From positions 141,460,858 through 141,524,857 of the forward strand of contig CM043949.1 in the NCBI GenBank assembly GCA_014529385.2: 64,000 nucleotides of DNA, given 5' to 3'. Shown in pieces: positions 12,401-24,557 of this stretch. Each line of letters opens with the position of its first letter. Within the stretch, counting starts at the first letter, position 1. The notes under the pieces were generated by a model. It saw only the letters and a list, made by a program, of their open reading frames with translations, was not told the DNA's origin and did no database searches. Source of the DNA: Adiantum capillus-veneris (Eukaryota > Streptophyta > Polypodiopsida > Polypodiales > Pteridaceae). A program made the translations under genes and the position numbers.

Positions 12401-15400
12401 CCACGTCTACAATGCCGATACTCATGTGTAATCGATGTGGCATAGATCATTTGATTGCCCAATGTACAAATAATCCAAATGCACCAAAGATCACGCCATT
12501 AAACTTGATTGAGGTTACCGAGGAGCCATCACAAAGTACACATGTGGTACCAGTAAACGTACTCACACAATCGATGCTCCAAAAACAAAATTATATTCTT
12601 GAGGAAAGATACACGACATTAATTGCCCAATCTCAAAAAAAGAAGAAAACACGAAGGAAGAGACCGCAAAAAGCAGCGAAGTCAGACGAACATAGCATTG
12701 GTTTGGTACCAAAAAGGACACCTTGCTAATTTAAATAAAATGGCACATGAGATCTAGAACACATCTCAAGAAATGCTTTTGCAAACTTATAAAATGTTAT
12801 TCAAAGTACTCATAGAAATTATAATCCCTCACTTTTGATCATAACCTCAATAGTAACTACACTCATGAAAAAAAACTACATAAAATAGCATTCCAATGTT
12901 TCATTAAAACTCGTACCCTTGCCTAAGAAAAAAATGAACAAGGTGCATACAATATTCCGTGGTAGCTACTTATATATGTGTTTGATATTTTTGCAATTGT
13001 CATGTGAGAAAAAAATCCTTTGTGACTAGAATTAAATATATAAATTCATGTGGGTCAAATATGCAACGTTCACAAATTCAATTAAGGATGACAAAAAACA
13101 TTTAGTTCATCTAAATTTACAATGTCTTATGATGCATATATACTAGATCTATGACTCCATTGCATAAGGTGATAATTTTTAATGGTTATGCAAGCCACGT
13201 TTGGTGATTTATGGCGTATCCAAAAAACTGCGCATGTTGTAATTATGATTTTTTATTTATCAAAGATAAGCCTTAAAATAAAGTCCACTTTGGATTTTTC
13301 CATTCATCTCACTTATTTATATACAAATACCTCATATGGACACAATTGGGAGATTTATATACACACTTTCATTAGTTTTTCATAGTAATGTTTTTTTTGC
13401 AAGAAATTATGCACTACATTTGTTTTAAAATGAGCTTAAATTACAAGATGCCTATGAGTTTGAACCCTTAAAAATTTCTTAGTTGATGGGTATTGACGTA
13501 TAGATACATTATACACCTTAGATTTTGTCCCATAACCTTATCATGTTAATGAAAGAGTGCTTGAAAGACCAAAATTTTCCTCTTTGTCAGCATTTTCAAG
13601 ATATTGGTCTTTTGATTATAACAAAAAACTAGTCCCATAACTAAGTTATGAAGCTCAATTTCTTGCTATAATAAGTTTTTTCCTATCCATACACCTTGCA
13701 ATCTATGCAAGATCTTATTTTGATGAGATGTTATATTAAATTTATGAAAATTTTGTTAAAACTGCACTAAATTTCTATGGATTTTCATCTTAAAACTTAT
13801 CATTATAATCTTAATTTGGCATTAATTTTGGCAAAACTAAAATTTGGCTACGTTCTTTACCTCATAGTTGACCTAAGATATGAACGTGACCTATGAATTT
13901 TATTTCTAGATTCACCAATTAATTATGACAAGTTGCTAGAAAAACAGGACACTTTAGTGTCTCAGGACATTTGAGTGTCTGATTATAGAACCAGTGATAG
14001 GGACTGGTGAGTGACGACCCCGTATATATGAACGATGCTGAAGAGGATTCTGATTCAGGAGAAACCATGGAGACCAAAACGACCACTAAGATAGAAACCA
14101 ACAAGGAAGATCTTCATGAGCCACAATGGCCAGGATCCAAGAAGAAGATAGGAACTTATACAAACCCTACAGAGGAGATCGAGCGAGTCAAGCAATTCAG
14201 GAGTTTCAAAGGGATCTAGAACCAGCATCTAGGCAGATCTAGATTATAGACACCGTGTTCCCTACGCAACAACAACCTCACCAAGATCATAGACCCTTAG
14301 CCATACCTAGTGTCATCCAAGAAGAAAGTGACTTAAAGTCATGGGAAAGTGGGTGTACTCACTTCTTGATGGAAAGAATGTTTATAGAGGGACTGCCTGA
14401 TCCTATCGAAGAAATGGAGATCCCATCTTCCCCATGTCAAGGGGCTGAAGCCCAAAATGTGCCGTTAAACATTGCCAAATTGATGGATTTCATGTCTTCA
14501 GAAGTTAGCCCACCATCATGTCCAAACTATATAAAGACCCTGTGCTAGTTTCAGCTCTTCGAGCCTTCCTCAATGGAGAACTGAAGTTTGGGCTACCACA
14601 ATTTGCACAGATGGATGGAGCTGCGGAGATGCCAATAGAGGAGGAACACTTAGATCCACAACCCAACCTAGATGAGAACCTTGTCATAGAAATAAATGCT
14701 AACAAGTTGGGACAATATCTTGAGGGTGATGAATCCAATACGACCATACCAATCACTACTAAGGGATTAACTGTGAAGGGAATCCTTGATGGTGGCACTG
14801 GGGTTAGCATTGTGACTAAAAATTGATGGGAAACTATGGGAAGACCCCACCTTGTGACCACAACCATAGTAGTGAAGATGGCCAATGGGTCTATTGTTAA
14901 ACCTATTGGGATGCTAGAAGATCTCAAGATCAAGGTCTTTGGACATAAAATAAGAGTTACTTTCATTGTTATGGATTTCTCCAAGCACACTATGGCATTG
15001 GAGATGATCTTAGGACGTCCGTTCATGAGGGAAGCAAAAATGGTGCATGACTAGTCTAAAAACCATGTCTACTTGCAGTTCCAAGATTCTGTCATTTGTG
15101 TGGATCTTGTAAATGGTCAAGCACGTCCCCTAGAAAACAGGTTTATAATTGACCATTGATATGACACCACATTTCACTCGGCCCCATTGCAGTATTGTTA
15201 CACGTGTAAAGCGGACACTGATGTTGGGGAAGATTCTTCTTATCTGGATGTACTACCTGGAATGACTAAGTCGGACAATGTGGATTGGGTCCACTTAGCA
15301 GCAACCATAGACACTTGGGGAAACAGGGGGATGACCTGGGGAACACCTGAGGGGGATGAAATGCCCGTACCCTTAAATAAGCTACAAGCATTGCATATAG

Positions 15401-16032
15401 CTTCTGACAAGACTCATCCTAATATAACAAACAAAACATACAAGTGGGTCCCTAAAGCCTCTTTAGCGACCATAGCTAGTGCTAAAAAACAGAAGCCTTG
15501 TAAGAAACGTCCCACTTGCCCCAAGAAATGTAAGGAAACGTGGTGGTAGATTCCTAAACGACTATTAGAAGCCCAAGGCTACTATTAAGGAAATGATCAA
15601 ATCTAGGTGCAAAAACGTAGATCGTGTTCTTACTTGTCACCTGACCCATGTGAGCCCAATCCCACATGCTACACACCCACTCCAGAGCTAGTTTGGGTAC
15701 CAAAGAAAGAACGATTTGTTCCACCTAGCTCAAGGACAGGGAAGTAAAATGAAGCTGCTTGCTCTTCATGTTCCTATACGGAAACAGAAGCTTCGACACA
15801 ACCTCTACCCACCATTGTACATATCCATACAAACAAGGAAGAGTTTGCACCTCCCGTTGTAAGTTCATCACCTACAACAACGTTGCAAATAAAAGCATGG
15901 GACAGTAGCTTACCACCCTTGCATCTCGATGAGGCACCTAAGGTAATAGAAAACTACTGGCAAAAATCCTCACCTATTACCAACTGGAACAATTGGTTTC
16001 AAAGGGTGATGAGCACATTCCAAATGGTATGA
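9483..16032 (+). pseudogene. Decayed gag-protease gene of GP copy B
   Basis: The ATG matching the intact copy's start is at 9483 (MHLRSGRVLE). Frameshifts follow, with open blocks at 10376-11257 (proline-rich region and gag start), 11384-12064 (gag core, knuckle 1 CSVCYGPHSTSEC, knuckle 2 with its second Cys changed to Tyr), 12058-12729 (knuckle 3 with CYEYG, knuckle 4 CNRCGIDHLIAQC), 14518-15054 (protease region, ILDGGTGVSIV) and 15187-15549 (start of the C-terminal region). A 1.3-kb insert (12696-13996) splits it after the fourth knuckle. The one-base deletion near 11238 and a stop at the conserved Cys near 14823 are shared in position with copy A. The terminal TGA is at 16030-16032. Confidence 0.87.
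12696..13996. mobile_element. 1.3-kb TIR-like insertion in copy B
   Basis: Absent from copies A and C. It is flanked on both sides by ATAG (12692-12695 and 13997-14000). The ends are inverted: it starts CATTGGTT and its reverse complement starts CACTGGTT (7 of 8). Subterminal AGGACA and GTGTCT motifs recur near both ends. The interior is AT-rich and holds no gene that I can see. The termini and subterminal repeats suggest a small non-autonomous DNA transposon, perhaps CACTA-like, although the apparent 4-bp duplication is not the 3 bp usual for CACTA. Confidence 0.5.
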
Positions 16033-17627
16033 TCTACCCAAGGAAGGGGGGAGTTTTTGATGACAGTCATCATTCACTCATTTCCCTCTCAACCTTCCTC
16101 CCTGACCTCTCAATCTTCCAATCTTAGGGAATGTATATATAAAGCCTTCTACTCACAAAAAACAAAAATAATAAAGAGCAAGATCAATTAGCAAACGAGT
16201 ATGCACAATAAAAGTCAAAACATTGACCCAGACCTACACATTCACATCCAGTACATTGAAACAAAAACCTATGTCATAAAACACCTTTGATCCTCAACAC
16301 TCGAGTGATGGAGGGTAGGTAGGATTAGTACAATAGGAGTGTTTTTTTTTTAGAGTTTAGTGATTAGCAAAGTTCTTTCTTCCCATTGATGTGCCTCGTA
16401 GAGGTATTGTTTGTGTTTTATAGTGTGTACAGGAACGTGTTGCTATGGTTAGGATTTGAACTTTCATAGAATATTTCTCTCGTTCACTCTTCAAATCAGG
16501 CGCAATCATCAACACAAACAGGTGTTTCTTGTCCATTAGCATTGCCCCTTATCTTTTTTGCATCCATGTCTGTCTCCTTTAATTGTGATTAGTAGCATCA
16601 TATTCAACGCATTTGCTTAGTATTAAACATTAAATTCAATGTAATTTTTTGTCATAATCACTTGTCTAGGTTTAAAAATCAAGCAGTCCGACTAAGCTAG
16701 TTTGACCAAGCTAGGTGTTAGAGATCTTCTCTTAATACCACGGGGAATGCCTTATTAATAATCAATGGTTAATTAGGTTCTTAATCTGATTTAGGTAGCA
16801 TTGTGTGAAATGTACTAGGGCTTTCTAATGGACTTAGTCCCTATTGACCTTTAGCTTAAGTATTATAAAGGGAGTTTACTAGTGTGATGAGCCTGGGGAG
16901 GGTAACAGTGTTATATGACCCCCCAAAGTTACAAAATTAAAATGCTGAAACCGAACAAACCAAAAAAATCAAAGTGCCACAATGTAAAATCTTAAGCTGG
17001 AAATGAAACCTCAGCTTGATTTGGTACTCCACTCCCATGTATCGTTTATGGTACTAGAGCCCTAGAGGTTCCCAACACGCACATCAAAATTGAATCACTG
17101 TGAAAAGACTTTGGGGGGTCAAAGAAAAGCAAATAAGTAAGGTGATGAACTCATGAGAATTCCTTTTATCGTAGCTTAACTACGAGGTCTTCTAGGTATA
17201 GCCTATAGTCAGCCCTCGGCCATAAAATACTTGGCTCTCGCGATTAACCAACTTAATTGACCAAAGAAAATTGAGAAGCTTGCCCATGGTATTAATAGTC
17301 AATCTTTAGTGCGTTTCGACCGTTAAATTAGCAACCCATACTTGTTTAATTTTTTACCTTTACAACTGTTTATGCATTTGATTATATTGCAATTTAATCT
17401 TTATTGCTGACAAATGGTTTAAAATTATGTTACCAATCAAATTGTCTACCTACAATTGCATATGCTTTTTAATTGTATATGAGAATGCAATTACTGTGCC
17501 AATGTTGTTTGATTGTGCAGTGACTGAAGAAGGCTAAGGACATTCATCTCAAATGCTCTTCCACCTTGACAAACGAGCTTCAACTCAATAGCTTCTAAGG
17601 ACAGAATCTACATCACGAAGGGGGGCA
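16033..17627 (+). other. GP copy B 3' noncoding tail
   Basis: Same layout as copies A and C. A first polypurine tract (16040-16053) follows the gag-protease stop, here followed by TTTTTGATGACA rather than TGTTTGCTGACA. TATATAAAG is near 16135, and the genuine PPT (17617-17625) adjoins the 3' LTR. No coding content was seen. Confidence 0.7.
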
Positions 17628-17936
17628 TGTTAACCCTCACTCACATTCCTATCACCTAAGACGGACGTCGTATTATTTATTTGGTAGAGTCAGGTACTGG
17701 GCTTGTCGGTCCAATAGGAAAAGGGTAAGAGTAATCACCGATGAGAGGCGCACTCTAACTGGAACATTCAAGGGATTAGTTGGCTAAGCATGGGTGCCCA
17801 AGTGTGAATGGGGCGAGCTTATATAAAAGTCAACTAAACCTAAAATTCAATCATTCTCTCATTTGTACAATTGAAGAGTGCTCTTGCTCCATCTCCATCT
17901 TCTTCTTCTTCATCTCCTTGTGTGTGTGTGTGTGTA

Positions 17937-18018
<82 letters not shown>

Positions 18019-18260
18019 TGCGATCGAGCATTGCGACGACGGCACGGCGGCGGTGAAGCGGTTGAGCGCAGCGCAGCGACGGCTTCTTCTTCTTTGCGAG
18101 AAGGAATCCTCCACGACAACAAGCGTAGAGCGGTGAGTGACACACCATCGCCATCTTTGAGCTTACTAGTTTAGGCTAGTTGCGTGCTTAGAGTCATTTT
18201 TGGCTCGCACTAAATGTATTGGCAAGTTCCTTGCATTGACACGTGCGACAGACACGCACA
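17628..18260 (+). repeat. 3' LTR of GP copy B
   Basis: TGTTAACCCTCAC start and GCACA end, with TATAAAA at 17822-17828. It carries two TG runs (about 17919-17936 and 17940-17984) and then GA runs, making it 633 bp against 577 bp for its 5' partner. Confidence 0.88.
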
Positions 18261-18264
18261 CTCA

Positions 18265-19458
18265 TGTCATGAAATCTAATATCTAACCAATGAAAATGAT
18301 TTTTACATTTTAAATTGATCATTTAACGTGGGAGAATAAATGGGAATAATGGTTAAGATATAGACATTTGCTTATAGATCTATCTCAACACAGGGCCAAT
18401 GGTAAAGGGGCCCAAATGAGAGATGGTCTATCAAAGAGCAAGGCTAACCAATGGAGATTAAGGTCTTAGGGTTAGCTTCATTGAAGACCTCCAATAGTGA
18501 GTGTAAAAGTCCTTTGACCTTAGGTAAGCTAGGGCTGAGCTTGAGGTGGGAACCCAGCCCAAGCTTAAGGTGCTTGAGGTGCTTGTCGTGTCTTATGACT
18601 AAGGTGATTGAGATGCTTGAGGTGCTTGTCATGCTTGAGATGCTAGGGCTGTACTTGAGGTGAGAACCCAACCCAAGCTTAAAGTGCTTAAGGGCCAACC
18701 TTGTGGTGGGAACTGGGCCTAAGCTTGAGGGGCTTGAGGTGTCAAAAAGTCAAGATTCACTCTCCCACACACAGTCTCACACACTCTCATTGTGCATTGT
18801 GCAAAGTGCAAGAGCTCCCGCTCCTTCTCCAAGCAAGTAGAGGTCGAGAGCCTACACCAACACTCTTGGCTATGGAGTGCAAATCCAACCAAGAGCCATG
18901 CTTCAATGCTTAAGCTTGCCATCTTCTCCATCTTCATTACTATGCTATTATGTATGCTAGCAAGAAGAGTGATGATAAGTGAAGAACTAATTCTTTCTTC
19001 TATGAAATGCTTCTTCTTCCCTTCCCTAAACTCATTCCCTGCTAGCTCTCTCCACCTTCGAAGGTGTTTGAGGTCTTGGGATTGAGGCTTGGGATAGTTA
19101 ATGCTTTCTTCAAAGTTTATGTTATGCTTCCGATGCATGAATCTCTCCATCTTCATTGCACCACCTAGGTCACAAGGAATACAAAGATTGTATTGTAACA
19201 AGTCTATCTTGATGGGAGAAATCATAATACAAATGCCTATTGGAGGGGGGACCGGCTCCACATAAATCCCGTCCTCAGATGTTGTCATGTTCTCTAAATT
19301 CCCTCTATTGCAAAAGTATTGTTCATGCCAAGTCAACCAAATGACATGTTTATGTGGCTAACTTCAATTATGCTCACCCGCTATGCTCACAAAGTAGTTT
19401 CTCAAAAGTACTCTCTTAATTTCCGCTACTCTCAAGTTAATAGGCCAATTCTATTACA
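18265..19458 (+). repeat. Diverged chromovirus-type LTR (solo or 3' LTR)
   Basis: It starts TGTCATGAAATCTAATATCT and ends CCAATTCTATTACA. It aligns patchily along its whole length with the 1593-bp LTR of element F (42247-43839), for example CCAACCAAGAGCC, the GGAGGGGGGACCGGCTCCA block and TTTCCGCTAC near the end. No PBS follows its end, so it is a solo LTR or the 3' LTR of an element destroyed on its left by copy B. A repeat block at about 18531-18742 is not in F. Confidence 0.7.
18531..18742. repeat. Minisatellite in the diverged LTR
   Basis: Imperfect repeats of GCTTGAGGTG and of a longer unit GGGCTGAGCTTGAGGTGGGA / ACCCAGCCCAAGCTTAAGG recur three times. Open frames here (for example 18444-18698 minus) are products of the repeat. 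Confidence 0.65.
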
Positions 19459-19589
19459 ACCCATGGTTTAGCAGTGAACCAAAAACTCCATTTGTTGGTA
19501 GCTAATTCTTGACCTACACCCTATCTATGTTTAAGGGGGGGTTCACTATCATAGCACCAAGGTATACCAAAACCCTTGGTTGTGAGAGA

Positions 19590-21086
19590 AGCTAAAACTC
19601 ACGGTTGACAATAAGGGATAATTATCCCTTGCCGATCACAGAACATGTACTTGAGAGGGTGGCCGGAAAACGGGCTTATACCTTTCTGGATGGGTTTTCA
19701 GGATATAACCAACTGGCAATTGCAATGGAGGATCAACACAAAATAGCGTTTGCCACAGAATGGAAAATATATCCGTATCGAGTTATGCCTTTCGGCTTAA
19801 CTAATGCCCCAGCTACCTTCCAAAGGTTAATGATGCACGCGTTCAAATAATACCTGAGAATATTCTTAGAAATCTACATGGATGATCTTTGTGTACACTC
19901 TCTTCTACGAGAGGAACATATTGACCATTTGCAAAAGGTATTTGAAAAATGCAGGACATATCGAATCTGTCTTAACCTAGAAAAATGTATTTTTATGGTT
20001 AGGCAAGGCCGCATCTTAGGACACATTGTCTCAAGAAATGGCATAACCACTGACCTAGACAAAGTCAAAGTCATAGTAGACCTACCCAGGCCTACTAATG
20101 CGAAACAAGTGCAATCCTTCATGGGACACTGTGGGTATTATCGAAGATTCAAATATATGTATGCAATTCATCGCACAACCTCTGTATCGTTTGCTAGTCA
20201 ATTTCGACTAGAACGAGGAGTGTGAAACTTCATTCCAAAAGCTGAAGGATCAACACCTATACTTAAAGCACCGGATTGGAAAAAAATATTCCATGTTCAC
20301 ATTGATGCTTCTGCATATGCAATCGGGAGTATTCTGGCTCAACCTGGAGACGGAACAATGGATTTTCCAGTTTGTTATGCAAGCTGACAGCAGTTAAACA
20401 CTGCGGAAAAGAACTACACAACCACCGAAAGAGAGGGGTTAGGAATGATGTATGCTAGAAAGAAATTTCGGCATTATTTGCTCGCAAACAAATTTGTGTT
20501 CTTCACATATCATCAAGCTCTTTTGTATCTGGTGAATAAACCATGCAATACAGGGAGAATTGTACGCTGGTTTATTATATTGCTAGAGTTTGATTTCACA
20601 GTGGTGGTAAAAAATGGTAAAACCCATCTACGGGCGGATCATCTTTCAAGGCTACACAAGGGGGAAGCTCCTGAAGGAGTAGATGATGGCATACCAGATG
20701 CTTATCTTTTCAATATTGAAATGATATCCAAATGGTCTCAGGAAATTTTTAGCATCCTTTCCTTTGGAGGAAAGGTTTGATAGTACGCAAGACAGATCCA
20801 AACAACAAACAATTCGACAAACAAAAAACTTCCAGTTGATTGCAGGACGGCTGTATCATCTAGGATCGGACCAGATTCTACGATTATGTATAAATCCGGA
20901 GGAACTCGAGTGTTACCTAGAAGAAGCGCATGTCCAAGATTGTGCATTTCATTGTTCAACAGTGAAAACACACCAGAGACTGAAAGAGTTAGGGGTTTAT
21001 TGGCCACTATGTACGCAGACACACATGCTTATGTTAACAATTGTACTATATGTAGTGTCAAAAGACTAGTAGATCACGCGACATTG
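19590..21086 (+). pseudogene. Ty3/gypsy pol fragment: RT, RNase H, integrase N-terminus
   Basis: RT motifs are clear: FLDGFSGYNQLAIAMEDQ and MPFGLTNAPATFQ, then (after a stop near 19850) IYMDDL with the catalytic Asp pair near 19880-19885. Next come the connection, GYYRRF, and RNase H with FTYHQALLYLVNKP, where the usual Asp of FTDHQAL is Tyr. The integrase zinc domain follows (LEEAHVQDCAFHCS ... NNCTICSVKR), and homology stops near 21086. The FLDGFSGYNQ form resembles Athila/Tat-type RT, an assignment from memory of family motifs. Gag, protease and the integrase core are absent. Confidence 0.85.
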
Positions 21087-21090
21087 TTTC

Positions 21091-21960
21091 AATAATCGTG
21101 ATTATTTATTCCAGCTATTTTTTTGCAAGTTTTTATCCCAATCTTGACATAGATCTATTAAGTATCTCAACTTAAGCTCCCTAGCCAAGTTTCATCAAGT
21201 TTGGACAATTTTTGTTCAAATGGTCATCAGTTTCGTGTCCGCAAACCGACTTTGCAAATTTGGTCACAATTTTCAATACAATGATCCAAATCTTACCAAA
21301 TTTGGTTTGTGGGCTTAATACAACATGATAAAGCTAGTGGTATGCTAACTTGGTCAAAAAAGTTGAAAAATGGGACAGATGTAAATAATCACGATCATTT
21401 ATTTTTGGTAAATTTTTTGCATCTTATTGGTCAACTGAGCAAGTACACATGTTTATCACATCAATATAAGCCTATGGGTCAAGTTTCATTGAGTTTGAAC
21501 AAAATTTTCTCAATTTACACTCAAGTTTTCAAAAGTCAGTACAGAATTTAGTTTTTACCCAATTTTTGGTCAGTTTGGTGATCCAAATCCTATGTGCCTT
21601 TACAAAAGTTATTTGTACACATGCATAGAGTTTCTGGTACCCAGATTGATTAGCTTTGAGCTGAAAGTAAATAACCACGATTATTTACTTTAAGCCCAAA
21701 ATGAACTTTTTCATTGGACAGTCTTTTCATGAGCTATTTTAAGCCTCTGAGTCGAGCCAAAACTTAATTTGGCCTAAAATGTCAAGAAAAAGTAATAATC
21801 TGAGATTTTGAACACTTGAAATTTTTACCTCAATGTGTCATTGAGCTTACCCACTGGTTCATACAACTTTTAAAGCATACTCTCCAGTCTAATTGAGTGG
21901 TTGGCAGTCTTTTCGTGCTATTTCTGGCCGTAGACCTGAAATTTTGCAACTTCACATAAC
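21091..21960. repeat. Degenerate ~290-bp tandem repeat, about three units
   Basis: Units start near 21091, 21383 and 21669 with variants of a near-palindrome (AATAATCGTGATTATTTA, AATAATCACGATCATTTA, AATAACCACGATTATTTA). Inside units 1 and 2, matching phrases occur at the same offset: CAAGTTTCATCAAGTTTGGA against CAAGTTTCATTGAGTTTGAA about 95 bp in, and later GATCCAAATC. It lies immediately 3' of the pol fragment. Tat-lineage elements are known to carry tandem repeats in this place. Confidence 0.6.
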
Positions 21961-23222
21961 AACTCACAAGTGATTCTTTTGGGGATAGCAATGTTCTGAA
22001 ATCTACCTTGGATTCTACTTACCCTACTCCTAGATTCTACTGCAGTGGAGTTGTGAAAAGTGTCCACAAACACTCGTTTTCTTGTTTTTTATGGTTTTTT
22101 GAGCCTTGATCTTAAGACTTGTTTTGTCTATCAATCATTTTCAAAACCCTAATCGAATTCTACAATCCTACAATCCTAAAGGCACTCAGCAAGTACGATT
22201 ACTTCCAAACTACCTCTACACATCAAAAGATGACGGTCTTAAGCTATGCGGTTTTAAAAATAAAGTTTCTACTCCAGGAGATTATAGAGGAAGTTAAAGG
22301 ATAACTATACAAAACGCTCGTGTTTTTCCCTAGTTTAGGTCTCTTTGATCCCCGGCCGCACCGCCAAAGTGAGACTAGTGTCTAACCTCACTCTTATCTT
22401 ATTGCAGACGTAGCAAGAGCAATGAATAAATTGTCAATCCATGGGACGAAGCTGACTCGACTAGTGCATAGAGGCTACAAGAGGTTGTCAATCTCTTGGA
22501 AAACAGCAAACAAATCGCATCTAACTCAAGCTACACTCAAGTGACTGAAATCACCAAAAGCCAATTACTCATCGGCAAACAAATCACATACGTTACAGCA
22601 TCATATGACATTCAAACATAACAAAACTTCTAGGAAATGCTTATAGGACCTAAGCACACATGCTTATGGTTTCAAATTCCAAAATAGGTCAAGTGCAAAA
22701 ATCGCGATTATTAACAGCAGTGGATTTTTGACCTAGTCGTTTTCGACCCAGAATGCATCTAAATGGTTAGCAATGATATCCCAATACCTCGTCTACACTT
22801 AGGTTTTTATTTTGAAGTGTAAATTCCTACTTATCATAAAATTAGGCCGCGGGTCGACGACGCCAAAAACTACGAAATACCGTGAATTGTTTACGTCAAT
22901 GCGTAGAGCTCTTACCTATGGTTGCAACGCAACAGACACAATTACAATGTGACAACCGGGGAGGGAGTAGGAAGCTGTGTATTTCATTATCCAAAACTTA
23001 ATAATAACTTTACAAAATTGGCTTTTATACCTTAGCCAAGGTTTTTGGTGGTCAAAACTAATAATCTGGGAGCTCTAAACTAAAGACAGGTTGATACAAT
23101 CTGGAAGCTTGTAGCCCTGGCTCATCGATTACAATATTTATCTCGAAAATAGGAGTTACAATATTCTCGATTCATCAAAAAATAAATGTTTTTAAAATGA
23201 GAGCTTCAAAAAATGGTATCCA
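21961..23222. other. Noncoding spacer, likely retrotransposon untranslated sequence
   Basis: I see no coding region. One more copy of the palindromic core (ATCGCGATTATT) lies near 22701. A TTATTGCAG near 22400, followed by a more open stretch, could be a splice acceptor but is unsupported. Short open frames at 22106-22304 show no motif. Confidence 0.35.
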
Positions 23223-24557
23223 AGTTAGCTTGCTGCTAACAAATATCAATAGATGTACTTAAAGGTCGGATAGCTGATCAGAACAGACAGCTAGAGGCAT
23301 TTACAAAATATTCCTTGCTCATCCCAACAAGTAGTTATCAGCAGACCGACATTTACAAGAAACAGATCTCATAACTGCAAAACAGGCCCTAGAAGTTTCT
23401 CAAAAAACGAGAATCACATTGGAAGAAGCTCTACACACCAAGATCAAGGCCATGGCAGAAGAAGGAAAGGCAAAAGATAAAAGCATCTAGATGCTTATGA
23501 AGGAGGTGGAGGATTTAAGAAAGCAACTATCAACAATAGAGTAGTTCCAAAACCTCCCACCTAGAGAGTTGAGCAAACAAAACAAGAGAGAGAGCAGGAG
23601 GACAGATAGTTTGAAGGCCCGAAAGAGGTGAGTACTTCAACTGAGCCCCACAAATTACCTCAATAGTACTCGCATCTACCAGAGGAGCACTGGGAAGTAA
23701 CTAGGGAAATTGTGGCCAGGAACCTCTGCTATGAGCACCATTTATTGAAATCAGGTTCATTAAAGTACATCACTCCAAAGCAGCTACAAGAAGAGGTTCC
23801 TCAGCCAAAACTTCCCTATTCACTACTCAAATGTCTTACAATAGAAAAGAAAAGAGCTGCTACTAGCAATTCTGCCAGATGACGAGGGAAGTTACAAAGA
23901 AGCAGACCTTTCAAAATGGACCACATAATAGATCAAAGAAGCTAGACCAGAATGGAAAATTAAATTCATGGGGGAGAACAAGCAGGCAATCCCAACCCAC
24001 CTTCAAATCGGCCCGACATACTATCCAATCATCAAAAGGAGAAGGTGGGTAGATTTCAAGCAACTGCTTGTCTCTCACCCCACATTGCTAAACTACCTAG
24101 TCTTCTTCGCCAAACCAAGAGAACCACCTTCACTCGCTTACATGAGGAAGGCCATCAAGCAGATGATCACCCTAGTTTGAGGAAGGCTAGATATACCGTG
24201 CAAGATGATTCTAAAGATATGCTACATGCTATTTGCATGCATCAACATACCGAGGCCACCAAAGTCAAATGGACTTCATTCTTGGAGGGCTACAAAGGAT
24301 TAATAGTCAACTTGAATGATACTCCCAAGATGAAGGTAATTTATGGCCTATTCTCTAGAGTCGTGTTCTTGCCCAACCACTACGTGCAAACGGCCTTTGA
24401 GGAGGCCTTCTATACGGGTCATGTTCACATCAATCTGCAAAGATCTCAGGCTCAAGTTTGTGGCATACACCCTCCACGAATGAGAAAACCCCTTGACCAG
24501 AATCTACAAGCCACAGGAAGAAGGCCAAGTACAACAAATCCGATGCTACCTTTTTAG
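23223..24557 (+). pseudogene. Decayed unrecognised reading frame with coiled-coil-like segment
   Basis: Protein-like text recurs in alternating frames: a Lys/Glu-rich helical stretch (EEALHTKIKAMAEEGKAK, MLMKEVEDLRKQLSTIE) near 23420-23540, a middle part (EEHWEVTREIVARNLCYEHH) near 23680-23745, QIGPTYYPIIKRRRWVDFKQ near 24004-24063, and VVFLPNHYVQTAFEEAFYTG near 24360-24420. Stops and frameshifts break it repeatedly. I recognise no domain. It lies downstream of a decayed pol fragment and upstream of a polypurine run, so an extra 3' gene of that retrotransposon is possible. The gag of another element is the alternative. Confidence 0.4.

Larger units (their letters stand above)
8141..18260 (+). 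mobile_element. GP-family LTR retrotransposon, copy B
   Basis: Both LTRs (8141-8717 and 17628-18260), a tRNA-Asp PBS, decayed gag-protease, the noncoding tail and the PPT are present. The flanks CCCAT (8136-8140) and CTCAT (18261-18265) look like a 5-bp TSD with one change. Without the 1.3-kb secondary insert the element is about 8.8 kb, close to copy C (9.0 kb). The 5' LTR starts TA where other copies have TG. Confidence 0.88.
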
